Shown in pieces: positions 53,401-63,559 of a DNA stretch of 64,000 nucleotides. The notes beneath the pieces were generated by a model, which worked only from the letters and a program-made list of their open reading frames with translations, did no database searches and was not told where the DNA came from. Within the stretch, counting starts at the first letter, position 1, and every line of letters begins with the position of its first letter. A program made the translations under genes and the position numbers. Location: the NCBI GenBank assembly GCA_946894095.1, contig OX335652.1, positions 20,359,001 to 20,423,000 of the forward strand. Direction: 5' to 3'. This DNA comes from Incurvaria masculella (Eukaryota > Arthropoda > Insecta > Lepidoptera > Incurvariidae).

Positions 53401-53908
53401 TCTTTTAGGGTGACATTGCGCGGTAAGAGCGGTTCTTTAAATTTCACTGTTAAGGGGAATAAAGGAGGGCAAATTGTACAAATTTTAAATGTACGGAACT
53501 GCTGAAACCGGAAATGTAGGTACCATGGTAGGTTTTCTTCAGATGAATGCTTAAGAAGTAAATATTTTTGGAAACCCCACTATTAGGGGGGTAAAAAAGG
53601 CCAAATTTAACACATTTAGATAAAAACTACTCATGTTAAGATCTCCAAAACCAATAATCCTAGAAGCTTAAAATGTTTAGTGACTTCTTTTTACGATGAA
53701 AAGGCTAGCTCACAATGAATTTTACAATTCAACTATTAAGGGGATGAACGAGGCCGATATGTGCACATTTTCATGCAACACTTACGCAAGAAACAGACTC
53801 TCCGGAACCGCTGTACCCAGAAATATTACATATTCACAGTAGCTTTCTTTTAGGATGACAAATTCAGAAGTTCAGCGGTTCCGGATATTCGTTGTTTTGC
53901 GTTGTTAT
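53401..53908. repeat. Decayed repeat shared with 62470-62730
   Basis: Blocks such as AATATTTTTGGAAACCCCAC, TTTCTTTTAGGGTGACA and GTTCAGCGGTTCC recur, inverted, near 62490-62720. No coding capacity. Confidence 0.5.
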
Positions 53909-54193
53909 GGTTCCGTACCCAAAGGGTGCCAACGGAACCCTATTACTAAGCATCCGCTGTCCTTCCGTCCGTCCGTCCATCCGTCCGTCCGTCCGTCTGT
54001 CCGTCTGTCACAGGACTCTATCTCATGAACAGAAATAGGTACAGAGGCAGCTGAAATTTTCACAAAGTGTGTATTTATTTTGCCGCTATAACAACAAATA
54101 TGTAAAATAAATAAATAATAAGAAAATAAGGGAGTACAAACCCTACAAATAAAGTGATTTTGTGGTTTTAAATCTTGTACGATAGTACGGTGC
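53909..54193 (-). repeat. GTGCGAG repeat, copy 18, head lost
   Basis: From GGTTCCGTACCCAAAGGG to TTGTACGATAGTACGG, with a long mixed GTCC run (53956-54007). Cut where a TTAA family A piece begins. Confidence 0.85.
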
Positions 54194-54198
54194 CATCT

Positions 54199-54345
54199 TT
54201 TTACAATGCCAATGGTCTCCAAACATCTAGTTTGATCAAATAAAGCTCTTTTGAGTGTAATTTTGGATTGTGACAAGAAATGCGCGCATGATCTTCTTTT
54301 CCACTTTGTATGGGGCATTAAGCGGGAAGGCCCGCCCACCGTAAG
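54199..54345 (+). mobile_element. TTAA family A, 3' fragment
   Basis: ACAATGCCAATGGTC, AAATAAAGCTCTTTTGAGTG and GCGGGAAGGCCCGCCCACC. Confidence 0.65.
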
Positions 54346-54361
54346 TACACCACTAAAAAGC

Positions 54362-55679
54362 AAAAAATAAAATATTTTTAAATAAAAAAAGGACCGCCTT
54401 CAAAAAAACACACCGGAACTAAAAAGCAAAAAATAATTGGTTGCTTTGAATTTTTGTACGATAAGCTATTTTGATACCTAACTAATTATATACAATTTCT
54501 TAATTTTAATCATCTTTTGAAGTCGGTGCCTTGGGTAGACGTTCTGTAAGGGCTGTAACATTAATATCACCTATGAGTAACAAAAAAAAATGCTTAGGTA
54601 GATATTTATATTTACCTATGATACTTTTAAGATTACCGTGGTCGTTAAACATGTTTGAAAAATGTTACGACTTTTCACGCGGCGGGAGGAGTCGTCTGCT
54701 ACGTACGAACATAGCGGATGCCGCCTTGACAACGGGCTGAACGATCAGCTCGAAACGTCGGAGAATGTCTTCTCCCGCCGTGTGAAAAGCCGTAACATTT
54801 TTCAAACTTATATTTACCTACTTAAGCAGAACAGAAAACCAAAAAAGAAATAAATAAACAGGTCGGAAAAACGTATGTAAGTAGGTATTCAGGCAAGTAC
54901 TTTGTAATTTTAATATGCCGTAGACTTACACTGAATACTTAACACAGTAAAAACTAAATATTTATAAGAAAACCCTACAAAATAAACAAATAAACCAATA
55001 TAAAAACAACGACCACTTATATGGTCAATATTTAGGTACGTGTAGCTTGTCCTTTACTAAATACCTACATCGCTCATCGCACATCGCATCAAAACGAGAA
55101 TACCTAGGTACGTCATCGCATCGGCTTGCCCGCGCTCTAACCAACTTCGGCAGGAATCGTCTCGTTCAGACAACGGCGTCGAAGGAAGCACCAATCCATA
55201 GAGCAGCGAATTAACGTGCCCAGCGCGTAGTAACCAGCGCGCGCCTTTATAAAGCCGAAAGTACTATTAATCGTTAAAACCCAATTTCAGTACGCTGCGC
55301 TGTATCAATATCAGTCATCGTCTACGCCTACCGGTTTAAGCCGCTTGCTCGTAAACCAACGCTTAGGTTATCTCTAGTTAGACGAGCGGTCGCTTAAAAT
55401 GCTCTAGGACCAATCATTGCTGACCCAGGTCGCTTACGCTCTCGTAGACTTCGGGGCGTTCGGCTGAAATAGTGTCTGTTCGGTCAGCGTGCATAGCGAA
55501 CTCTACCCAAGGCACCGACTTCAAAAGATGATTAAAATTAAGAAATTGTATATAATTAGTTAGGTATCAAAATAGCTTATCGTACAAAAATTCAAAGCAA
55601 CCAATTATTTTTTGCTTTTTAGTTCCGGTGTGTTTTTTTGAAGGCGGTCCTTTTTTTATTTAAAAATATTTTATTTTTT
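54362..55679. mobile_element. Foldback unit with 178-bp identical inverted arms
   Basis: Arm 54362-54539 and arm 55502-55679 are exact inverses as far as I can see by eye, including A runs of equal length. The innermost bases are CTTGGGTAGA and its inverse. The 962-bp spacer is not AT-rich like the arms; its right half is GC-richer and looks single-copy. No frame with a known domain. Confidence 0.85.
54652..54809. repeat. Palindrome inside the foldback spacer
   Basis: GTTTGAAAAATGTTACGACT mirrors CGTAACATTTTTCAAAC, with CGGCGGGAG/CTCCCGCCG inside; ~38-bp arms. Related to 23330-23490. Confidence 0.75.
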
Positions 55680-55680
55680 T

Positions 55681-55821
55681 GTAGTTACGATTTCTGTTCT
55701 TTTTTGAGTCGGTGTCAGCCAAGGTTAGGTTAGGTTAGGTTAGGTTAGGTTAGGTTCTCTTGATTGGCGCAGCGCGTGCCCGGCTGACGCCGACTCAAAA
55801 AGTAACAGAAATCGTAACTAC
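55681..55821. repeat. (TTAGG)n run in the loop of a 40-bp inverted repeat
   Basis: Arms GTAGTTACGATTTCTGTT (55681 on) and AACAGAAATCGTAACTAC (to 55821) continue to GTCAGCC/GGCTGAC. The loop holds about six TTAGG units (55722-55756) and a GC-rich spacer. Confidence 0.8.
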
Positions 55822-56025
55822 AAAAATGAAAATTATTTTTTACTTTTTAGTGCTTTTTCTTTGAAGTCGGTTATTTTTTTTGTTAAATTTTTTTTTCACA
55901 TTAGAAATCTGTAAGTGATATGATTTCTAGATATAAGCAAAAACAGCATATTTGCATTAACAAATAATTGCATTGGCTTTTAGATTTCTACATTTAGTCA
56001 AAAAAGTTCGGAAATAGGCCTCGTG

Positions 56026-56192
56026 CAACGGAACCATACTAAGCCTCCGCTATCCGTCCGTCCGTCCGTCCGTCACAGGGCTGTATCTCATGAACTGTTA
56101 TAGGTAGGCAGCTAAAATTTTCACAGAGTGTGTATTTACTTTGCCTCAATGACAACAAATAGGTAAAATTAAAAAATAATAAAATTAAAAAT
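56026..56192 (-). repeat. GTGCGAG repeat, 3' part
   Basis: CAACGGAACCATACTAAGCC, GTCC run, CACAGGGCTGTATCTCATGA and AATTTTCACAGAGTGTG. Confidence 0.8.
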
Positions 56193-56339
56193 GGGCGTGA
56201 TGTCAAATAGCCTATAACCTTTCTCAAGAGGCATTTGATAGCCTGAAAATGTTATTTCAAAACCTGAGGTCCAGAGATTAGCGCGTATAAACAAACAAAC
56301 GCATCCGTTTTATTACATTACTATAGATTTATATCCTTT

Positions 56340-57045
56340 ATCTGCAGGTCAGTAAACTATGGAATGCACTCCCTGCCGAGATATTTTCCCCAAAGTTTAA
56401 CCAGGGATCCTTCAAACATGGTGTGAAGAAGCACCTGGCCGGCCGGCATGGTTTTCGCAGCCCCCTTAAGATGTCCCTTCCCGGCGGGACTAACTCGTTC
56501 GCGGGCACGGTACAAAACCGTGCTATTGCGCTCTGGGACCTTCTCTGTTTCAAGACAAAGACAGGCTCCGTGATGAGGAGGAAGCAACATTTCCACAAAT
56601 CAGACAGTGCGGATAGTGTTTGATTTGGTAAGATTTACGAAAATTTTAATTAAAACACGACTTATAGCTAAAAGTAAACCACGACCGCTGTAGTAAAAAA
56701 TCTAACAAAAACTAAATTGATTATAAATTTTCATGAAACAAGCTATGTCTGATGACCAATCTTTTTGAGATATATAAATTTTATCGTTGAGTAATCTAAC
56801 TCCAAAGTTATTGTATAAAACGCGCGAAAATTTTCGGACCTTATAACTTAGAATCTAAACACAATTTTACCATGCCAACGGTCATCAGACATCTAGTTTG
56901 ATCAAATAAAGCTATTTTGAGCAAAATTTTGGATCTCTGACAAGAAATATGGGCGTGATCTTCTTTCTCCGTTTGTATGGTGATTTGACCAGGAAGGCCC
57001 GCCTTAAAAGTTCGAAAGCTCATGGGCGTACTACGCCATATGCCC
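56340..57045 (+). pseudogene. LINE C-terminus, best copy, split by a TTAA element
   Basis: From 56348 one frame reads SKLWNALPAEIFSPKFNQGS then FKHGVKKHLAGRH, a late segment of non-LTR reverse transcriptase proteins. The LINE continues after the inserted element at 57008 with AAGTTCGAAAGCTCATGGGC. It is truncated on both sides. Confidence 0.65.
56466..57007 (+). mobile_element. TTAA-flanked DNA element, family A, inside a LINE
   Basis: TTAA at both borders (56466-56469 and 57004-57007), ends TTAAGATGTCCCTTCCCGG and, inverted, TTAAGGCGGGCCTTCC. The flanking LINE halves are continuous in other copies, supporting a clean TTAA duplication. Confidence 0.82.
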
Positions 57046-58094
57046 CGCTTTACGCTTAACGTTATATTCGTCAGTGCAACACAGGGTTTATTCACATGTA
57101 GTGTCAAATTATACATATAAGCCTCACTGCAGATTCAAACGAGATGTAGCGTCATCTTGTACTACTACTGTACTGTCTCCTCAAAAGTGACGCCTATCCC
57201 CAGCCCATCTAATCCTTAGTAAATCGGGAAGAGAATACCAACAATTTTAAATTAGGTCCGAACGTAAGGCATAAACGTGGCATGGCCCCCGTTATGAATA
57301 ATCCATCCCACGAGTCCTACACGCTATAGCAAAGATAAGATAAATACTCGAATTACTCAAAATGTTATCAGTTTTAGTGCCGATCAATCCTCAGAAGTAC
57401 TTATTGGACAGATAGAACAAATTCACGTTTGTCAAAAGACGGATAGTCCTTGCCAGAGAATTATACCTTCTATCACAATTATCCGACTATAATTTTACTA
57501 ATAAACATAAGGACTTACTATATCGGATGGATAAGCAGAAGCGTAAACAAATCCGTCGAATAGTTATCTGGCTGTTTATCTGACCATTGAAAAATCAGCC
57601 CTAAATAGAAGACGACATGTCCGACAAAAAAAATGCTTAAGTCCCAGTGGCCATAAGCGGCGCCCGCCGTATCTTAAGTACATGTAACAAAAAAACCTGG
57701 CCTTCCGTAATCCAAAGACTGCCAAATTCGAGCCGGCGCCAATTCACTTCCTGTCATAAAAAAAATCATTAAAATCCTCTCTCCTCCCGGCCATGAATAC
57801 ATAATGCGGTGACGTCATCAAAGGCCTAGCACTGAGCCAGGTATCTCGCTCGCTTGAATAAAATAGTTTCGGAAGGTCGGCAATCAATTCGATTCCGCGA
57901 AGTATTCAAATTCCGATCCTTTTCGTCGAAAATAATTCATTTCTCGTTCGAGACAAAATGTTTGCCAGTCCAATATCGTAACGCCGACAGCTGAAGGAAA
58001 ATAATTTACATTCAGCTAAGAAAATATTTATGTTAATATCGGATTCATAGAAATCTTATGTTTTTAGTATTTATGAGGACAGTATTACTGACAG
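57046..58094. other. 1-kb stretch without recognised elements
   Basis: No supported gene. 57680-57930 is moderately GC-rich. Confidence 0.35.
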
Positions 58095-58222
58095 TAGTTC
58101 AATGTAGCCGTGCTCATAAAGGGAAGGTCCTGGCATGGCACCTAATTCCTACGGGAATGTGGTGTATTAGACTAATATCATAACGGTAGTTGTGTGGTAT
58201 TAACATCCATGTCAGGGTAACC
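58095..58222 (+). mobile_element. SINE 3' half
   Basis: TCAATGTAGCCGTGCTCATA, GGTCCTGGCATGGCACCTAA, then GTGGTATTAACATCCATGTC. Confidence 0.75.
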
Positions 58223-58500
58223 TGACATGGATGTTATGATATTAGCCCAATAAACTACATCCCGAAGGAATTATGTGCCATGCCAGGACCGTTCCTTTAT
58301 GAACACGGCTATACAGAACTGGATGAAAAAAAGGACAATTTTTCATTGCCGCTTCCACCATACTTTCATCCAACGCGATGGTACCAACCCGAACGGGCTC
58401 AACCCAACCACCTAGTAGGAAGGGGGCTTACAATTTTACATTTCGCGTACGCATTCGTAACGAAATGCACTCATCCAACTCAGAAAGAGACGTAGTACCA
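58223..58500 (-). mobile_element. SINE, inverted partner
   Basis: Minus-strand copy starting at the same tail, giving a 15-bp perfect stem (AACATCCATGTCAGG/CCTGACATGGATGTT) around GTAA. The far end (CTCTTTCTGAGTTGGATGAG on the minus strand) belongs to the tRNA-headed type. Confidence 0.75.
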
Positions 58501-58850
58501 ACTCTTGTTTTAAGCCACTTAGAACTATTGGAGAGAGCATTGCTATATCATTTTGCTATTGATAGAGCATGTATTAGCGGAGGCTTTGACGGAAGTAAGC
58601 AGTGGAGTTCCCATGTTTATTCATTTATACATTTTTCAACGGGTATCAAAACAATAGCTAACGGGGTTAAAGACACAAACCGTGTTTCCGTCCAGTTCAA
58701 TGTAGCTTCCATTGAACCAAGGCGTTTCTGGCATGGCACCTGTTTCCATCTGATGTGTTTGAGCGGATACATGGAATTCTGGCTATGTATATTTTTCGAA
58801 ACGTAATGTCCTGTCAAATATAAGACCTAAGTGGCCAAGTGTGAGCATTA
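58501..58850. other. Mixed stretch with SINE scrap
   Basis: 58680-58765 is a diverged plus-strand SINE body piece (GTTTCCGTCCAGTTCAATGT, CTGGCATGGCACCTGTTTCC). The frames crossing it are not genes. Confidence 0.45.
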
Positions 58851-58953
58851 CAGCCGTATTCAGAGTGGTCCTCCGTATTAAATCGGTTTTTGTATGGTTA
58901 GTCCGGTGTCAATCTCGTACTAAGTTTTGACAAGTTCTCTCTGAATACGACTG
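58851..58953 (+). mobile_element. CGTATTCAGAG MITE, copy 3
   Basis: CAGCCGTATTCAGAGTGG and CTCTCTGAATACGACTG. Same direction as copy 1. Confidence 0.8.
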
Positions 58954-58964
58954 TTAGTAACTAG

Positions 58965-59070
58965 CAGCTGTATTCAGAGTGGGTGGACTTACTTTAATCC
59001 GCCGGTCTAAACTGGTTTTTGAATGGTTTCTCTTACTAAGTTTTGACATGCTCTTACTGAATACGACTGT
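58965..59070 (+). mobile_element. CGTATTCAGAG MITE, copy 4
   Basis: CAGCTGTATTCAGAGTGGG and CTTACTGAATACGACTGT, only 11 bp after copy 3. The two differ too much for a fresh tandem duplication. Confidence 0.8.
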
Positions 59071-59785
59071 AAATATTTCGATTGAATGTTGTTCAGCATT
59101 TTTTTCGTCATTGTATGTTTTGGCGATCTGATTTGATATACCATCGATAATGGCCTGTAGTTCACCACCAAACTGTGATCATAATTTATAAGTATGTACG
59201 CTGTTTTTCCCATTTAACTACAGATCCCAAAAAAAAATCATATGTTCTTGTTGCACTGTTGATTCTTCGTACATAATGTTCGATGAATAAACATCTTTTG
59301 AGAGCACCCGTGGTGAGAAGTACTGTATTGTAAGAATGAGTGTGTTTACGATTAACCGAGAGCCACAAACTTTACGCCGCCGAATTATTTTTTATTGGGC
59401 TATTAAACACAAAATGAAAATAGAGACATGAATCAAAGTGGCGCGCCGCGAGCAAGAATCATTTACGAGCGAATATCTCGCATCACACGCACCTAACTCG
59501 CACTTCCCTTTCGAAATTGAATGCGTAATGATATCTGCAGTAGCAATGCGGCACAGAATATATAGGACTGCGGTGGTTGTCCGTCAATAAATCGGACGAA
59601 GTGTCGACATATCGAGTTGGTGGAATTATTTTCTAAGAAATAAATACAATTTCAATGAAAATGCTTATTCAAATTAAAATGTATTTATTTTAAAATTGGT
59701 ATAATTTATATCATCACAATAGATATCCAATTCCCGCTCTCTACTTCTATCTTTGTTGTGCTTATAAAATACTTATACAAAGAAA
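59071..59785. other. Unassigned stretch
   Basis: No recognised element or gene. Confidence 0.3.
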
Positions 59786-60179
59786 ACAGGCCAAGTACGA
59801 GTCGGACTTGCACACAAAGGGTTCTGTATCATTATTCCAGATATGACACAAATAAATCACGTTTCTTGTATTCATTATTTTTTTATGTTTATTTTCACAC
59901 TCTGAAAATTTCAGTTGTCTATTACGGTTCATGAGATACGTCCATATGACGGATGGACGGCCGGACGGACGGACGGATGGACAGGTAGACAGCTGAGGGC
60001 AGGTAGCAGGTTCTCAGAGGGTGTCTATATTTTGCCGCTATAACAAATAAGAAAAAAAATCAAATAATAAAAATTAAAGCCCCATACAAAAAACGTGATT
60101 GTTTGTGTTAAGTCTTGTACGATGGTACGGAATCCTTCATGTGCGAGTCCGACTCGCACTTAACCGGTTTTTTTTTTTT
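59786..60179. repeat. GTGCGAG repeat, head-to-head composite
   Basis: A sense half (head to GACG run, about 59786-59980) is fused to an inverse half (60000-60179) ending GAGTCCGACTCGCACTTAAC. The closing GGGTACGGAACCCT is missing between them. Confidence 0.75.
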
Positions 60180-60503
60180 GGTAGATAAATTTGGCGAATC
60201 GTACCGTTCAAATGATTCAATCGTCCATCCAGCTGTGCTCGTGGAGGTGAAGAAATAACACCTCCATGGCTGTGCTACGTCGGCGTATCGTATGTACCCC
60301 GCAGTGGTCACGCCGAAGCTGTGCGTTAATAAAACTATATTCCATGTAATTAAAGCGGACTGTAAACACAAGTGGAGCGGCCGCGTGTGCTGCGCGAAGC
60401 GGCGGCGGCGGCGTCAGCATAAGTGCCGGGTGCGAATACTGCCCATGGCAAAATTTATCGGCAAACCTAAAAAAACTTCGTCGATTTGATCCTAAATATG
60501 TTT
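60180..60503. other. Unassigned stretch with GC-rich core
   Basis: 60380-60430 is a GCGGCG-rich run. No gene recognised. Confidence 0.3.
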
Positions 60504-60663
60504 AAGGGTTCCATACCCAAAGGATGCCCTAAGCCTCCGCTGTCCGTCCTTCCGTCTGTCACAGGTCTGTATCTCATAAACCGTAATAGTTAGGCGGCTT
60601 AAATATTCACAGATTGTGTATTTAATTTGCCGCTATAACAACAAATAGGTAAAATAAAAAAAT
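60504..60663 (-). repeat. GTGCGAG repeat, 3' part
   Basis: AGGGTTCCATACCCAAAGG, CTAAGCCTCCGCTGTCCGTC and TTGCCGCTATAACAACAAAT. Confidence 0.8.
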
Positions 60664-61000
60664 ATAACACAACAGTACAATCGCCATAGCAAACAAAAAT
60701 AAAAAAATATATAAAAATTTAAGATGTTTAACATTATTTCAGTAGTTATTTTTTATTTTATATTTTGCGACAATATAAACCAAACATATTCCGTGTTACG
60801 GAAACAAATTCAATGTAAAAGAAAAAAGAAACGGAAACAACAATAACAAAAATGAGAAGAAACCCTATATATAACTTAATAAAACATTAAATTTAGAACA
60901 TTTCATTATAGTTATCGCAGTTGCGTCAAAAAAAAGTTAACTAAGTTACCTGGTCTTACTGATCGGAATATTAATCCATAGTATCATTATAAATGAGTGA
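60664..61000. other. AT-rich stretch
   Basis: No recognised element. Confidence 0.3.
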
Positions 61001-61131
61001 AATGAATGTAGGTGAAATAGGGGAAGAAAGTTGGTATGGGAAAATCATTTATAAAAAAGGCCCGAAAATAATTCAGCCCGATATCGGTCCAAAACGACAT
61101 TGACCCGAGCGGAGCCGGGTACCTCAGCTAG
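61001..61131 (+). mobile_element. Helitron 3' end
   Basis: GACCCGAGCGGAGCCGGGTA then CCTCAGCTAG, followed by T at 61132. The 5' end was not found, so the left limit is arbitrary. Confidence 0.6.
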
Positions 61132-61894
61132 TTTACAATATGTCACAGTATATCCATTGACAGGTATCAACGCACAGCCAGACGTACAGGTATACGGATG
61201 GACGGACAAACCAACAGACGGATGGACGGGCAGCCGATTGAATCATTCGAATGGCGCTCCGCTGAGTGCGCAGTTCGACCTGTCAGTTCGACGGACCTTT
61301 GGGTGGTCCAGAATTGCCCCTGATTTAGTTTTATGAGAAATTCGACGTAATGTAACCTTTCCAAAGTGCTGTTGTAAACTATATATTAGTTTAGGTCACA
61401 GATTGTTTTATCCGAAATTATCAATAGGTAATGTAACAGTATGAAAATACTTACCTGAATTCAAGCAACCACTTGGTGATTTTCACTCAAAAAAACTCTA
61501 ACATATTTTTATTTTTCCTAATCAAACATAACCTAACAAAAACAAAAAATGCCCCACGCTTTGAAACCGACCAGTTTCTCAAAAACGAAAAACGTGGGGT
61601 CCTACTCTCTACTCTCTTTCACCCCACGCTGCTGGTTTCGATAAAATGAGTCCATGGTAAATAAAAAAATCTTCTATTTGTTTATTGCATTGCCATCTAG
61701 TCCTGTGCTATGTGCTTCAAGTACCTGCTCATCGGGAAATTAAAATCGGTTGCTTTCCTAACCCCGGAGACGATCTCCGTGTTCCTACCGCACAAACAAA
61801 GAGGCAAACGACAATTTTAAACCTCTAGGATAATTGGTTTCGGTGATCTCAACATGAGTTGTTTTCGCCTAAATGTTTTAATTTGGCCTTTTTT
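61132..61894. other. Unassigned stretch
   Basis: A GACGGA-rich part at 61195-61230 recalls the GTGCGAG family, but the rest does not fit. No gene recognised. Confidence 0.35.
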
Positions 61895-62336
61895 ATTGTT
61901 GTTTATTGTTTATTGTTTATTGTTTATTCATCATCCATAGACAGTACACTGCACTCGGATTTGTCATATATTATCATTAGCCAGTTCGGGGAAATCCCAG
62001 CGAAGAAGAACTGGAAAGAAACTCCGCTGGTTTTTTTTTTTCAACGTCCACTTAGTCTAAATTTACAAAAGTATTTAGACTCACAGATAAACACGCTAAA
62101 TTAATATGAATTGACGAGAATCAGCAATTCATGTCATATGCAACAGTTCATGACAAATATCAGTTTATTAGTAAAGACCATGCCCGCCATTTAGAATGTT
62201 GCCAATTGGAGCAAGCCAGTCCCCACAAACAGCACCCGTTCACGAGCATCACGCCAGGCACAGCCATCGCCTCTATCAACCATATTTTAGGGAAAGAGGA
62301 GACCCGAACCCAGCGTCGCCGCAAGTAGGGACCTTA
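61895..62336 (-). mobile_element. Retroelement P, copy 4, left arm of a large palindrome
   Basis: Minus strand from GTCCCTACTTGCGGCGACGC to AAAGAAACTCC's inverse and a (CAATAAA)n tail at 61895-61930. The homology continues, inverted, in copy 5, and the inverted similarity extends inward to 62460. Confidence 0.75.
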
Positions 62337-62460
62337 AAGAGATGCACTACTCCAGTGGCAACATGAAAAGTTGTGAAAGCTCTGTACGATTTAGTTTTAA
62401 TACGATTATTTCCGTCATGAACTACTGCAGTGACCTGTAAACAAAGAGTCAAAATACAAA
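62337..62460. repeat. Inner part of the left palindrome arm
   Basis: CACTACTCCAGTGGCAACAT, GTACGATTTAGTTTTAATAC and CAAAGAGTCAAAATA are mirrored at 63560-63700. Confidence 0.75.
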
Positions 62461-62915
62461 ATACATTATCATATTTACCCCCCCCCTAATAGTAGGGTTT
62501 CCAGAAATATTTACTTCGTAAGCATTCCCATCTTGAAAAAACCTACCATGACATATCTGGGTTCAGCGGTTCCAGGAATTTATTTAAAATGTGTACAATT
62601 CCCTCCTTTATCCCCCTCAACCGTAAAATTTAAATAACCTCTCTTAATGAGCATTCTCTACCCTAAAATAAATCTCCTGTAAATAAAACACTCGTTTCTG
62701 GGTTCAGTGGTTCCGAAAAATCGTTGTTCGTTGTGTTGTTTACCAAACTACTGAACCGATTTTGAAATTTGAGACCACCTGGGTAGTATACCCTTTGAAA
62801 CAAAAAAATAATTTTCCAAATCGGTCCCGGCTTCGAGTAATCAGTGAACATACATAAAAAAAAAGATTTCGACGAATTGAGAACCTCCTCCTTTTTTTGA
62901 AGTCGGTCAAAAAGC
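62461..62915 (-). repeat. AACCGACTTC repeat copy
   Basis: Minus strand TGACCGACTTC, A run, GGAGGAGGTTC, CAATTCGTCG, then CCGATTTGGAAAAT and ATTTTTCGGAACC. Similar in order to 53138-53600. It sits in the spacer of the large palindrome. Confidence 0.65.
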
Positions 62916-63067
62916 GAGTTAAAAATGCACCTAACAGAAATAAATGTGTCAACGGTCAGGTTTAGATAACCTGAGAGAATATGTGCGCATTTGGCACGTT
63001 CGCTCCACCGGGGACGCTGACAGGCGAGCGGCCGCGCTGAATCCGCTGGAACCAATCGTTATCTGAC
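62916..63067. other. Short unassigned spacer
   Basis: No recognised element. Confidence 0.3.
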
Positions 63068-63428
63068 GTCAGAGTGGGCAGTCTGAGTTCTCACCGAAAT
63101 TGGCGTTTACGGCAAACCGATCGACTGGCGTTTTCTTCAAACTCCATACAAGTTTTTACTAGATATTCTGTGGTTTTACTTCTTCAAGCTGTCAAAGTCA
63201 AACGCGGACTTCCGATTTGTATGAAAACGCGGAGTGGACGTAAACGGCAACGTCGACGTATTTACGGCAACGTTGAGTAAGCTGTCAAATCAAGCTCGGA
63301 CTCGCAAATGTTAGTTCGCTTAACGCCCGCTGCGCGCGCTCATCAATTTCTCCATACATTTGAAAACGCCAGTCGATCGGTTTGCCGTAACGCCAATTTA
63401 GGTGACAACTTAGACTACCGGCTCTGAC
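63068..63428. mobile_element. 361-bp MITE with ~80-bp inverted ends
   Basis: GTCAGAGTGGGCAGTCTGAG at the left mirrors the right end CTTAGACTACCGGCTCTGAC. GCAAACCGATCGACTGGCGT is mirrored exactly inside. Confidence 0.8.
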
Positions 63429-63487
63429 CAAGCATGAGTAACCTGACAGGCGATGGTGGTGGATCAAAGTAGTAGTAACATTCACGA

Positions 63488-63557
63488 GCGGCTCAGGGGC
63501 GTGTGGCCTTGCCTTCCATGCAAGACCACACGCCTGTGTGAAATACAAATCCTATTT
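63488..63557 (+). ncRNA. tRNA-like SINE head, single copy
   Basis: CGGCTCAGGGGCGTGTGGCC then a perfect CTTGC/GCAAG stem around CTTCCAT. Related to the 19-21 kb units but the B box is damaged (GTGTGAAATACAAATCC). Confidence 0.5.
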
Positions 63558-63559
63558 AT

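Larger units (their letters stand above)
52119..56012. repeat. Repeat E, split by a ~3.6-kb composite insertion
   Basis: 52119-52246 and 55887-56012 match consecutive parts of 25318-25700. In the intact copy the two halves are joined by a short A/T run (TTTAAATAATAATAAAAAT). Everything between is inserted material. Confidence 0.65.

Noticed and set aside
53905..54363. 152-codon minus-strand frame
   Set aside because: It crosses the junction of a GTGCGAG repeat and a TTAA element fragment.
55248..55320. Possible promoter: TATAAA at 55248 and TCAGT at 55287
   Set aside because: The distance to the initiator-like TCAGT is about 10 bases too long and no gene follows. Chance matches are common.
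58378..58806. 142-codon frame as a gene
   Set aside because: It runs through two SINE pieces; similar wording appears in other frames crossing SINEs.
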